Below the pieces are notes generated by a model. That model saw only the letters and a program-made list of their open reading frames with translations. It was not told the origin of the DNA and did not search any database. From the NCBI RefSeq assembly GCF_020443565.1, contig NZ_JAIZZN010000003.1, positions 124,001 to 188,000 on the forward strand: 64,000 nucleotides of DNA. Direction: 5' to 3'. Both the position numbers and the translations under genes were made by a program. Shown piece by piece: positions 29,176 to 37,462 of this stretch. This DNA is from Clostridium sp. CS001 (GTDB lineage: Bacteria > Bacillota > Clostridia > Clostridiales > Clostridiaceae). Each line of letters begins with the position of its first letter. Position 1 is the first letter of the stretch.

Positions 29176-30003
29176 ATGATAATCAATCACAATTTAAACG
29201 CTATGAACTCACACAGACAAATGGTAGGAAATACAGCTAATGCTGGAAAGTCAATGGAAAAATTATCTTCAGGTTTAAGAATCAATAGAGCTGGAGACGA
29301 TGCCGCAGGACTTGCAATATCAGAAAAAATGAGAGGACAAATCAGAGGACTTGATCAAGGATCTAGAAATGCTCAAGATGCTATTTCTCTAATCCAAACA
29401 GCAGAAGGTGCTTTAAATGAAACTCACTCAATTCTTCAAAGAATGAGAGAAGTGTCAGTTCAATCATCAACTGCAACAAACACAACTGAAGATAGAGCAG
29501 CTCTTCAAACAGAGTTCACTCAAATGCAAGCAGAACTTACAAGAATAGGAACTCAAACAGAGTTCAATACAAAGACACTTATGGCTGGAGCTTTTTCAGG
29601 CGCTACTGCAGCATTGAAATTCCAGGTTGGTGCGAATAAAGACCAAACAATTAATTTAAACATAAAAACAATGACAGCAACAGGTTTAGCAGTAGCTTCT
29701 GCAATAAAAATAGACACTGCTACAAATGCTCAATTATCTATTACTGCAGTAAATACTGCAATAACAACAGTATCAACTGAAAGAGCAAACCTAGGATCAG
29801 TACAAAACAGATTAGAACATACAATAAACAACTTAAATACATCATCTGAAAACTTACAAGCATCAGAGTCAAGAATAAGAGATGTAGACATGGCAAAAGA
29901 AATGATGAATTTCTCAAAGAACAATATACTTCAACAAGCTGCTCAAGCAATGCTTGCTCAAGCTAACCAACAACCTCAAGGAGTTCTTCAATTATTAAGA
30001 TAA
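29176..30003 (+). CDS. fliC: Flagellin (main)
   Basis: 275 aa, with D0 and D1 but almost no D2/D3, a short flagellin. The N-terminus MIINHNLNAMNSHRQ leads into LSSGLRINRAGDDAAGLAIS; the C-terminus is ASESRIRDVDMAKEMMNFSK and ends QANQQPQGVLQLLR. No Cys. The true start is ATG 29176 behind AAGGAGGA, not the upstream in-frame GTG 29134, which lies in the regulatory hairpin. Own sigma-28 promoter and terminator; leader with a likely CsrA site. Probable targets of the downstream glycosylation and methylation genes. Codon choice is that of a highly expressed gene. Confidence 0.96.
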   Translation: MIINHNLNAMNSHRQMVGNTANAGKSMEKLSSGLRINRAGDDAAGLAISEKMRGQIRGLDQGSRNAQDAISLIQTAEGALNETHSILQRMREVSVQSSTATNTTEDRAALQTEFTQMQAELTRIGTQTEFNTKTLMAGAFSGATAALKFQVGANKDQTINLNIKTMTATGLAVASAIKIDTATNAQLSITAVNTAITTVSTERANLGSVQNRLEHTINNLNTSSENLQASESRIRDVDMAKEMMNFSKNNILQQAAQAMLAQANQQPQGVLQLLR

Positions 30004-30026
30004 TTTGAAAAATAATAATTGAGTGG

Positions 30027-30060
30027 AAAGGAACAGAAATAATTTCTGTTCCTTTTTTCC
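30027..30060 (+). terminator. Terminator of the flagellin gene
   Basis: Stem AAAGGAACAGAAA pairs with TTTCTGTTCCTTT around a 3-base TAA loop, followed by a T-rich TTTCCTTT. Confidence 0.85.
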
Positions 30061-30064
30061 TTTG

Positions 30065-30091
30065 TAAAGTATTTTATATTTTGTACGATAT
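30065..30091 (+). promoter_or_regulatory. Sigma-28 promoter of the maf gene
   Basis: TAAAGTAT-N11-TACGATAT, about 30 bases ahead of the ribosome binding site of the Maf gene. It overlaps the long open frame starting at 30081, which supports the later start at 30123. Confidence 0.8.
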
Positions 30092-30122
30092 ATATATGAG
30101 CATAGTTTTGGAGGAGTTATAT

Positions 30123-31922
30123 ATGAATGAAAATAATAAAGAAATATTAAATTATCTGAAACAAATTACGTTAAAAGACGAAGAAAGATATAAAATAGAA
30201 ACTAGTAAGGATAATAAAAAAATAATAAGGATAAACATAGGTGGTAAACTTATATATTTGGGAAGCAAATATGCAGTGAATAGAGATATTGATACTTTTA
30301 AATCTACTATAAAAGCAATAAATGTTAATAACATTATTATAGTATGGGGATTTGGCACAGGAGAACATATTATAAATTTATTAAATGAAGCATCAAGGAC
30401 TAGCAAAATTCTTATTATAGAACCAGATGAAAAAATATTAATAGAAAATATACTATCTAATAGTATAGAAAATATATTTGAAGATGATAGAGTATTTATA
30501 ATAAATTATGAAAAATCAAATATGAAAATAATTCTAAATGAAATTATAAAAGATGTAGAAATTAGCAATGCGGAGATTGTGACTTATGCAAACTATGATA
30601 AAGTCTATGGCAAAGAGTATATGGAATTTAGCAAACAATTTATTGGATTTGTACATGATTCCCTTATACAGATAAGCACTTCACTAAATTTTTCAAAACA
30701 GTTTTTTAAGTGCTATGCAAGAAACATTAAAAAAATAGTAGACAGTAATATAATAAATAAATTCAAAGATAAATTCAAAGGGATGTCTGCTATAATCGTG
30801 TCAGCTGGTCCTTCGCTAGAAAAAAATATCCATTTATTAAAGGATATTCAAGATAAGTTTATTATTATAACTGGAGGAAGAACGCTAAATACACTTTTAG
30901 AAAAAGGTATAAAACCAGACTTTGTATGTTCAATAGATCCAGGAGATGCTTCTTATAAAGTAATCGAGAAGGCATTGAATAGTGATGTGCCATTAGTTTT
31001 TAGTGAGGTAAGTAACTATAAAATGGTGGAAGAATATGAGGGTGAAAAAATATTTTTTGAAGATATAGACTTCAAGGATACAACTGATAAACTATTAGGG
31101 CTAGAGGTGGATAGTTTGTGGCAAGGGGGATCTGTAGCGCATATCTGCATAAGTTTAGGTGCATATTTAGGTTGTGGTAATATTATTTTTATAGGTCAAG
31201 ATTTAGCTTATACAAATAATAAATATCATGTAGAAAGTGCGAGCATTAGTAAAAGTAACAACATTATAGAAAACGATAATTATATAGAAGTAGATGATAT
31301 ATATGGTAAGAAAGTTACTACTACAAAAATATTAGATTTTTATAGAAAAAATATAGAGGAAATGAATTTAGTTTATAAAGATGTTAATTTTATTAATAGT
31401 ACAGAGGGAGGCGCCAATATCAAAGGAACATCAGTAAAAACCTTACAGCAGTCTATCGATGAATACTCGTATAGTGAATGTATAGATAAAAATTTAGAAG
31501 ATATACTAAGTAAAAAAAGTTTAGTAAATAAGCAAATAGTATATAAAAATATAAAGAAATTTATAAAGTCCATAGAAAACATAGAAGGAATATGTAAATC
31601 TGCTCTTGTGCATACTTCTAGGATGTATAAATATTACGATGAAAATATATTATTAGATATAAATTATATCTTAGGTGAGTTAGACAAGATAGACTCTAAA
31701 TTAAATAAGGAAGTTGAAAAAGTACAAAGCATCAAAAAATTGTATGCACCACTAGTGGCAAAAATTATGTTCTCAGCTGAACTTAAAGAAAAACAAGGGG
31801 AAAGTGAGAAGGAAAAAGGTAAGAGACTTGCGTTAAAAAGTGAAGCAATATACAAGGGGCTTTTAGAAGTAATGAATTACGCAAAAACAGAATTTGAACA
31901 AGTTAAAAAAGATTTAACATAA
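30123..31922 (+). CDS. Motility accessory factor (Maf/DUF115, MptE-like) flagellin glycosyltransferase
   Basis: 599 aa. Hallmark SAGPSLEKNIHLLKDI (near residue 226) and the following IITGGRTLNTLLEKGIKPDF and CSIDPGDASYKVIEKAL define the DUF115/MptE-like core; FINSTEGGANIKGT lies in the second half. Family members in Campylobacter, Aeromonas and Geobacillus-type bacteria transfer nonulosonic acids to flagellin before export. GGAGGAG precedes ATG 30123. Directly downstream of flagellin, with its own sigma-28 promoter, and ahead of pse genes. A second, dead copy is at 33617-34569. Confidence 0.9.
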   Translation: MNENNKEILNYLKQITLKDEERYKIETSKDNKKIIRINIGGKLIYLGSKYAVNRDIDTFKSTIKAINVNNIIIVWGFGTGEHIINLLNEASRTSKILIIEPDEKILIENILSNSIENIFEDDRVFIINYEKSNMKIILNEIIKDVEISNAEIVTYANYDKVYGKEYMEFSKQFIGFVHDSLIQISTSLNFSKQFFKCYARNIKKIVDSNIINKFKDKFKGMSAIIVSAGPSLEKNIHLLKDIQDKFIIITGGRTLNTLLEKGIKPDFVCSIDPGDASYKVIEKALNSDVPLVFSEVSNYKMVEEYEGEKIFFEDIDFKDTTDKLLGLEVDSLWQGGSVAHICISLGAYLGCGNIIFIGQDLAYTNNKYHVESASISKSNNIIENDNYIEVDDIYGKKVTTTKILDFYRKNIEEMNLVYKDVNFINSTEGGANIKGTSVKTLQQSIDEYSYSECIDKNLEDILSKKSLVNKQIVYKNIKKFIKSIENIEGICKSALVHTSRMYKYYDENILLDINYILGELDKIDSKLNKEVEKVQSIKKLYAPLVAKIMFSAELKEKQGESEKEKGKRLALKSEAIYKGLLEVMNYAKTEFEQVKKDLT

Positions 31923-31951
31923 AAGTTTATAATATATTGGAGGAATTACAC

Positions 31952-32299
31952 ATGAATGAGAAATTTGACACTTTAAAAACCGTAAGTGAATACATGGTGA
32001 ATTTGATAAATGGAATAGATAAGGCAGTAGAATATTTCCAGGCAGGAGAAGATAAAAAAGGTTGTGATTTAATTTCACCTATTACAGAAGGGATGCAATG
32101 GATGAGTGATGCATTAATGGTTACAAAAGACATACATAAACAAGAGATGAATTTACAGCACATGAATGAAAAGTTAAGTGAAATAGTTGAGGCTTTAGAA
32201 AATGGAGACTTTATTTTAATTGGAGATTTATTTAAATATGAATTAACACCAGTACTTGGGGATATTCAGAAGAATATTAATAAGGCGATAGCAAATTAA
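31952..32299 (+). CDS. Unrecognised 115-aa helical protein next to maf
   Basis: Small acidic, helical protein (FDTLKTVSEYMVNLINGIDK, AVEYFQAGEDKKGCDLISPI, GMQWMSDALMVTKDIHKQEM). No signal peptide. GGAGGAA precedes ATG 31952; the TTG at 31937 overlaps that site. It follows maf by 29 bases and precedes the broken DUF2920 gene by 12, so it belongs to the flagellin-modification operon. I recall similar small proteins beside clostridial maf genes but no function for them. Confidence 0.75.
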   Translation: MNEKFDTLKTVSEYMVNLINGIDKAVEYFQAGEDKKGCDLISPITEGMQWMSDALMVTKDIHKQEMNLQHMNEKLSEIVEALENGDFILIGDLFKYELTPVLGDIQKNINKAIAN

Positions 32300-32311
32300 A
32301 CAGGAGGCAAA

Positions 32312-33586
32312 ATGGCTAAAGAATATTGTATTTCAGAATTTGCACATAACAGCATATATACTCATAATAAAGTAAAAGATAATTATAAAAATAGAAAATT
32401 TAACAACATTTTGGAAGCTTCAAGTCTGCCATCTTCTATAAGTGGCAGTTGCCTAGCCCAGAAAAATTACTTTGGTAGCAGTCTAAATCTGCTTCCAAAG
32501 TTGTTAATATTGCAGCACCGCAGGTGATGATTTAATATATATTTCTCAGAGCCGGATGGGGGAATAAATTCAGATACAGGCATACTATTGTTTATTGCTG
32601 GATTTGGTGGAAATGCCAGTTCAAATGTTTATAAAAAAATGAGAAATGAGTTTGCAGACAAATATAATTTAGTAACTATACAATGTGATTATTTTGGATG
32701 GCAATTTATGCAACTAGCAGATAAAATTGTTGTGTCAAACTTGGACATGAATCAAATGAAACAAATTTTTACTGAAGAAGATATAAAAAACATATATATA
32801 ACTGGTAAATTAGATTTTGATGAGTTTCTTAAAAATGCAATAAAATATAATTTAAATGTTAAAGTATATGCAGACTTATCCGGTGAAACATTAAATGATT
32901 TTAATGATATGGGCATAATGCAGGCAATAGATAATATCACCGCTGTATTAAGGGTTATGGCCATACTATATGATAATGGATACGAATTCAATGCTAAAAA
33001 GATTATTGCATATGGTCATTCTCATGGAGCGTATCTAGCATATCTATGCAATGCTTTTGCTCCTACACTTTTTTCTTTAATTATTGATAATTCTGCTTGG
33101 ATATACCCTGCTTATTTGAAAGGTAATAGATATTTTATTCATAATGTAGATAGATTTACATTAAATATTGAATTTGATTACTTAGCAAAAAAAATGAATA
33201 TTGATAAAGAACTTTTAAGTTTAGAACACATATACTCTAATTTTAAAAATACGTGTAAAATAGTATGTTACCACGGAACTACGGATAATCTTATAAGTAA
33301 TTTTGAAAAAAGAGATTTTTGTAAAGCGGTAAAGAACTGTGAATATAACGAAATATCTTTAAATGAAGTTGATGGGGATGTATTTAAATCGACTAATCAT
33401 GGTTTAGGTGCAGACTTTTTAAAATTATTCGATCTTATACATAAGAAAATCGAGAAGAATTTTGGAAATAGTAATTTTATAAGTTTACAAGATAATGTAA
33501 ATATAAAAACTAATAAAGGGGAATATTTAATAAATTACGATGATATTTTACCAGAGTTTATACAGTTAAAAAATGATTATTTATGA
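32312..33586 (+). pseudogene. DUF2920-type alpha/beta-hydrolase gene, broken by a 132-bp insertion
   Basis: An intact ribosome site (AGGAGG) and ATG 32312 start a protein MAKEYCISEFAHNS..., which reads to RKF at 32401 and is then interrupted; after tandem stops TGA TGA (32525-32530) the same frame resumes FNIYFSEPDGGINSDTGILL and runs to 33586. Without the insertion it would be 380 aa. Features: LFIAGFGGNASSNVYKKMR, the nucleophile elbow YGHSHGAYLAYL (GxSxG type) and STNHGLG with a candidate catalytic His. DUF2920 genes occur in Campylobacter and clostridial flagellar-glycan loci; function unknown. The downstream part has no good start site, so the gene is probably dead unless the insert is removed or bypassed. 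Confidence 0.85.
32403..32534. mobile_element. 132-bp palindromic insertion (MITE-like) in the DUF2920 gene
   Basis: Flanked by ATTTA at 32398-32402 and 32530-32534, consistent with a 5-bp target duplication. Inside is a long imperfect inverted repeat: TTAACAAC-AT-TTTGGAAGC (32400-32418) pairs with GCTTCCAAAGTTGTTAA (32491-32507), enclosing a smaller hairpin CTGCC...GGCAG (32427-32447). It encodes nothing and brings two in-frame stops. Length is a multiple of three, so frame is kept. Mobility and family are inferred; no second copy is in the window. Confidence 0.65.
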
Positions 33587-33616
33587 ATAGGAAGATTGAA
33601 CTAATACAACTTTATT

Positions 33617-34569
33617 AATTGGAAGTAATTTATTTATGGTAAGTACTAACCGGCAAAAGAGGGAGAGAAATTTATAGAGCTTAATGAGAAGTTTTATAAA
33701 GATAAAGACGTTGTAGTGGTTTATGGTTTGGGGCTTGGTTATCACATCAAAGAGTTATTAAAAAAATGCAATAAAAACTGCAAAATATATATATTTAATT
33801 CAGATAAAGCAATATTAGATATAGTCGATGATTTAGGTATTTTAGATGATATAAGAAAAGATAAAAGAGTAAAGATATTTGATAACTATTCACAAAAGTT
33901 TTACAGGGTTTTGTGAATGTAGCACAGTTGGTAGATGATATATTCATATATAAACCTTCTGTTAAATTACTTTCAGATGAATAAATATCTTTAAAAAATG
34001 TACTTGAAGATTATAATGTAGCTAGAATAGCTGTAGAAAAATTTAGTGAAGTTATGAGTGAAAGTTATGAACATAACTTAAGGTTAAAAACTGCTACAAT
34101 TAAAGAATTTTTTAATAGTATAAATATTAAGGGAGAAGCAGTAATAATAGTAGCAGCTGGATCATCTTTAGATTATAATATAAATACATTAAAAAAATTG
34201 AACGGAAAAGTTAAAATATTTTCCGTTTGAAGAGCGTTAAGAACACTTATGGAAAATGGAATTAAGCCAGATATGATTACCATAATAGATTGGCAGGAGC
34301 CTGTATGTAATCAGCTAAAAGGATATGAAAATTTAGATAACAAAAGTCATGTAGGAACAGGTAATGAGGTTGCAGAAGATGGTTTTTATAAAAAAGTTTT
34401 AGTAGTAGATGGAAATATGTTAAATACTGCAGATGGATATTTATATTTTAAAAGACAGATAGAAAAAGAAATAGAAAAAAATCCAAATGTGAGATTTATA
34501 AATTGAAGTAAGTGGGCCAGGATAAAAGGGACAGTGAAAATGGATTTAGAAGAAGTGAAAAAAGTATAA
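33617..34569 (+). pseudogene. Decayed second maf (DUF115) glycosyltransferase gene
   Basis: Fragments in order match a Maf protein: KEGEKFIELNEKFYKDKD, VVVVYGLGLGYHIKELLKKC, VNVAQLVDDIFIYKPSVKLL, VIIVAAGSSLDYNINTLKKL, RALRTLMENGIKPDMITIID, then VRFIN-stop-SKWARIKGT. Lesions visible: in-frame TAA at 33646-33648, a frameshift near 33905, TAA near 33982, TGA after FSV near 34228, an apparent deletion after GYENLD, and TGA at 34504. VAAGSSLD and ARIKGT correspond to SAGPSLEK and ANIKGT of the intact maf, but overall the copies are distant, so this is an old paralogue rather than a recent duplicate. Confidence 0.85.
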
Positions 34570-34663
34570 TTTCTAAGAATGGTAACATACAACTTAAGAA
34601 TAGCTTAGAGATTTAGTATTAGATTAGAGCTGAATATAATTACTTAGGACGGTGATATTTAAA

Positions 34664-35401
34664 ATGAACGTAATATGTATAATTCAAGCTAGAATTGGTT
34701 CTACCAGATTACCAGGAAAAATTCTTAAAAAAATATGCGGTAAAACAATTTTAGAACATGATATAGATAGATTAAAAAGAGTGAAAAATATAGATAAAAT
34801 AGTTATTGCAACTACAACATTAGAAAAAGACAATGAGGTTGTTGAAGAAGCTAAAAGATTAGAAGTTACATGTTTTAGAGGCTCAGAAGAAGATGTTTTA
34901 TCTAGATATTATTATGCAGCTAAAGAAAATAATGCAGATATAGTTGTAAGAGTTACTAGTGATTGTCCACTTATTGATAGTGAGATTACTGAAAAAATAA
35001 TCTCGTACTATATAAATAATAGGGATAAATATGATTATGTAAGTAATACAATAGAAAGAACCTACCCAAGAGGTTTAGATACAGAAGTATTTAGTTTCGG
35101 CACATTAGAAAAAGCATTTAATGAGGCGGTGAGTCAAAGGGATAGAGAACATGTTACACCATATATTTGGGCTAGTCCTAAAATATTTAGATTGGAACAA
35201 TATAAAAATAATATAGACTATTCAGATTTAAGATGGACACTTGATACAATTGAAGATTTAGAATTAATAAAAACAATATATAATTTTATTTATAAGGAAG
35301 ATAAAATTTATTTTAATATGAATGAAATCTTACAGTTATATAGGTTTCATCCTGAATTAAACAATATTAATAGTAATACAGAACAAAAAAATCTAAAATA
35401 A
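34664..35401 (+). CDS. SpsF-like nucleotidyltransferase (CMP/NTP-sugar type)
   Basis: 245 aa. The nucleotidyltransferase signature IIQARIGSTRLPGKILKKI opens the protein, with RVTSDCPLIDSEI and YPRGLDTEVFSF further on, as in SpsF/acylneuraminate cytidylyltransferase-like proteins. In this setting it may activate a nonulosonic acid with CTP (the step of PseF), but SpsF proteins are a distinct branch, so this is inference. ATG 34664 follows GGACGGTGAT. It heads an intact run: formyltransferase, pseI, then pseG. Confidence 0.82.
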   Translation: MNVICIIQARIGSTRLPGKILKKICGKTILEHDIDRLKRVKNIDKIVIATTTLEKDNEVVEEAKRLEVTCFRGSEEDVLSRYYYAAKENNADIVVRVTSDCPLIDSEITEKIISYYINNRDKYDYVSNTIERTYPRGLDTEVFSFGTLEKAFNEAVSQRDREHVTPYIWASPKIFRLEQYKNNIDYSDLRWTLDTIEDLELIKTIYNFIYKEDKIYFNMNEILQLYRFHPELNNINSNTEQKNLK

Positions 35402-35450
35402 TTGATTTAAAGTGAATAAATAATGAAAATATATTTTTAAAAGGTGAAGA

Positions 35451-36035
35451 ATGAAAATACTTTTTTTAACTAACAATAATATTTCATATAAGTTATATAA
35501 ATGGCTTAAATATAAAAAAAATGAAGATGTTATTTTATACGAAGATAAGATAGATTTAATAACTGTTGAGAAAATACACCCTAGTATAATAATAAGTTAC
35601 AATTATAAGTTCATTATAAAAAAAGATGTAATAGATTATATGCAAAACAGAATTATAAATTTACATACGTCATTACTTCCATGGAATAGAGGAGCCTCTC
35701 CGAATTTATGGAGCTTTTTAGAAAATACGCCCAAAGGAGTTACAATCCATTTTATTGATGAAGGATTGGATACAGGAAATATACTTTTGCAAAAAGAAAT
35801 CTTTTTTGATGAGAGTAAAGAAACATTAAAATCAAGTTATGACAAGTTACATGAGGAAATGCAAAGTTTATTTAAAGAAAATTGGTATGATATTAAGAAT
35901 AACAATATAGTATCAACACCACAGAATAAGGGAGGAAGTAAGCATTTCATAAAGGATTTTAAAAACATAAAACATAAAATAGAAAAATGGGATATTAACA
36001 TCTTAGAGTTAAAAAATATAAAAAATAAAAGGTGA
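35451..36035 (+). CDS. Formyltransferase-family protein (sugar N-formylation candidate)
   Basis: 194 aa, a short member. The formyl-transferase core is INLHTSLLPWNRGASPNLWS, with catalytic Asn-x-His (N, H of INLHTS) and later DEGLDTGNILLQKE with the conserved Asp. Related enzymes use N10-formyltetrahydrofolate to formylate amino sugars. In the pse cluster it may modify a nonulosonate precursor amino group, the position otherwise acetylated by PseH. It stops 4 bases before pseI. Substrate is inferred. Confidence 0.82.
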   Translation: MKILFLTNNNISYKLYKWLKYKKNEDVILYEDKIDLITVEKIHPSIIISYNYKFIIKKDVIDYMQNRIINLHTSLLPWNRGASPNLWSFLENTPKGVTIHFIDEGLDTGNILLQKEIFFDESKETLKSSYDKLHEEMQSLFKENWYDIKNNNIVSTPQNKGGSKHFIKDFKNIKHKIEKWDINILELKNIKNKR

Positions 36036-36039
36036 TTAT

Positions 36040-37095
36040 ATGGCAAAAACAATTGAAATAAATAATAAAATTATATCTAACAATAGTGCTGTGTTTATTG
36101 TAGCAGAAATTTCGGCTAATCATCTTCATTGTTTTGATAATGCAGTAAAGCTTATAAAAGAAGCTGCTAAAGCAGGTGTTGATGCGATAAAACTTCAAAC
36201 ATATACAGCCGATACTATAACTATAGATTGTGACAATGAATATTTTCAAATTAAACAAGATACTTTATGGGATGGAAGAACCCTCTATAATTTATATGAG
36301 GAGGCTTGTACTCCTTGGGAGTGGCAACCAAAATTAAAAAAAATTGCTGAAGAAGAAGGATTAATATTTTTTTCTTCGCCTTTTGATAAAACAGCAGTTG
36401 ATTTTCTTGAAGATATGGATGTCCCAGCGTATAAAGTGGCTTCTTTTGAAATCACAGATATTCCGTTAATAGAATATATGGCATCAAAAGGAAAACCTAT
36501 GATTTTAGCAACAGGAATTGCTACATTAAGTGAAATACAGGAAGCTATAGATGCGTGTAAAAGAGTAGGAAATGAACAAATAGCAGTATTAAAGTGTACA
36601 AGTGCTTATCCAGCACCATTAGAAGATATGAATTTAAAGACTATACCTAATTTAGCAGAAACCTTTAATGTAGTAGTAGGTTTATCTGACCATACACTAG
36701 GCATTTCTGTACCTATAGCAGCGGTAGCACTTGGAGCTAAAATTATAGAAAAACATTTTACTTTATGTAGAGCAGATGGCGGGCCAGATGCGGCGTTTTC
36801 TTTAGAACCAGATGAACTAAAAGCTATGGTGAAATCAATAAGGGATATTGAAAAGGCTTTAGGGAATGTTACTTATAATTTGACTAATAAAATGAAAAAT
36901 AGCAGGACATTTTCTAGGTCGCTATTTGTTGTTACGGATATTAAAAAAGGAGATTGTTTTACAGAGAGCAATGTGAAATCTATAAGACCAGGTTATGGTA
37001 TGCATACTAGATATTATAATGACATAATTGGGAAAGTGGCAAATGAAGATATCAATAAAGGAACTCCTATGGAATGGAAGTTAATAGACAATTAA
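36040..37095 (+). CDS. pseI: Pseudaminic acid synthase PseI (NeuB family)
   Basis: 351 aa. NeuB barrel motifs: VFIVAEISANHLHCFDNAVK, KLQTYTADTITID, SSPFDKTAVDFLE, KVASFEITDIPLIEYMASKG, LKCTSAYPAP, GLSDHTLGISVPIAAVALGA and EKHFT; a C-terminal antifreeze-like SAF domain (RSLFVVTDIKKGDCFTESNV, IRPGYGMHT). Condenses PEP with 2,4-diacylamido-2,4,6-trideoxy-altrose to give pseudaminic acid. The QTYTADTITID and LWDGRTLYNLYEEACTPWEW segments favour PseI over NeuB or LegI. AAGGTGA precedes the ATG. A terminator follows. Confidence 0.88.
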   Translation: MAKTIEINNKIISNNSAVFIVAEISANHLHCFDNAVKLIKEAAKAGVDAIKLQTYTADTITIDCDNEYFQIKQDTLWDGRTLYNLYEEACTPWEWQPKLKKIAEEEGLIFFSSPFDKTAVDFLEDMDVPAYKVASFEITDIPLIEYMASKGKPMILATGIATLSEIQEAIDACKRVGNEQIAVLKCTSAYPAPLEDMNLKTIPNLAETFNVVVGLSDHTLGISVPIAAVALGAKIIEKHFTLCRADGGPDAAFSLEPDELKAMVKSIRDIEKALGNVTYNLTNKMKNSRTFSRSLFVVTDIKKGDCFTESNVKSIRPGYGMHTRYYNDIIGKVANEDINKGTPMEWKLIDN

Positions 37096-37100
37096 TTTAG

Positions 37101-37134
37101 TGATTAGTAGTTAATTCTACTAATCATTTTGTTT
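37101..37134 (+). terminator. Terminator after pseI
   Basis: Perfect 10-bp stem TGATTAGTAG / CTACTAATCA, TTAATT loop, then TTTTGTTT. Confidence 0.85.
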
Positions 37135-37341
37135 ATCATTAAATAAATGTAAACTATTTAAGAAATCATACGAATATCATAGTATATATGATGAAATTAC
37201 AACAAATAAATCTTTATCGAACAATTTAAAGAAAAGATTGGGAGCCAGTGGTTGAAAAGCTTTATAAGAGGAATATTAATCTTCTGTTATTCTATAAAAT
37301 GAAAAGTGAGTATGCCGAAGATGTTATTAATGATATGTAAA

Positions 37342-37447
37342 AAAGCATTTATATATTATCCAAAATACTTAAAAGACAAGGTCGGTAGGTATAATTCATC
37401 AGATGAAAATATTTGAAGGAAAGAAAAGGGTAGGATATACTTAAGAT
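37342..37447 (+). pseudogene. Remnant of a pseB-like dehydratase 3' end
   Basis: Reads YPKYLKDKVGRYNSSDENI then a stop, closely matching the end of the 40963 dehydratase (QKYKKAKVGSYNSSDENILS); the DNA match extends past the stop (e.g. AATTCATCAGATGAAAATAT in both). The rest of the gap 37135-37462 shows only short frames (one reads KMKSEYAEDVINDM) and a degenerate sigma-28-like site at 37150. It indicates that another copy of the gene once lay here and was deleted. Confidence 0.7.
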
Positions 37448-37462
37448 GGGTTGGTGTAAATA

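Noticed and set aside
32588-33586. A separate 332-aa gene starting at TTG 32588
   Set aside because: The same frame is homologous in style upstream of this codon (FNIYFSEPDGG) and no ribosome site precedes it, so it is the 3' part of the broken DUF2920 gene.
37150-37176. TAAACTAT-N11-TACGAATA as an active sigma-28 promoter for pseG
   Set aside because: CGAT is changed to CGAA and nearly 290 bases of gene remnant lie between it and pseG; it may be a relic, so it is mentioned only with the remnant.
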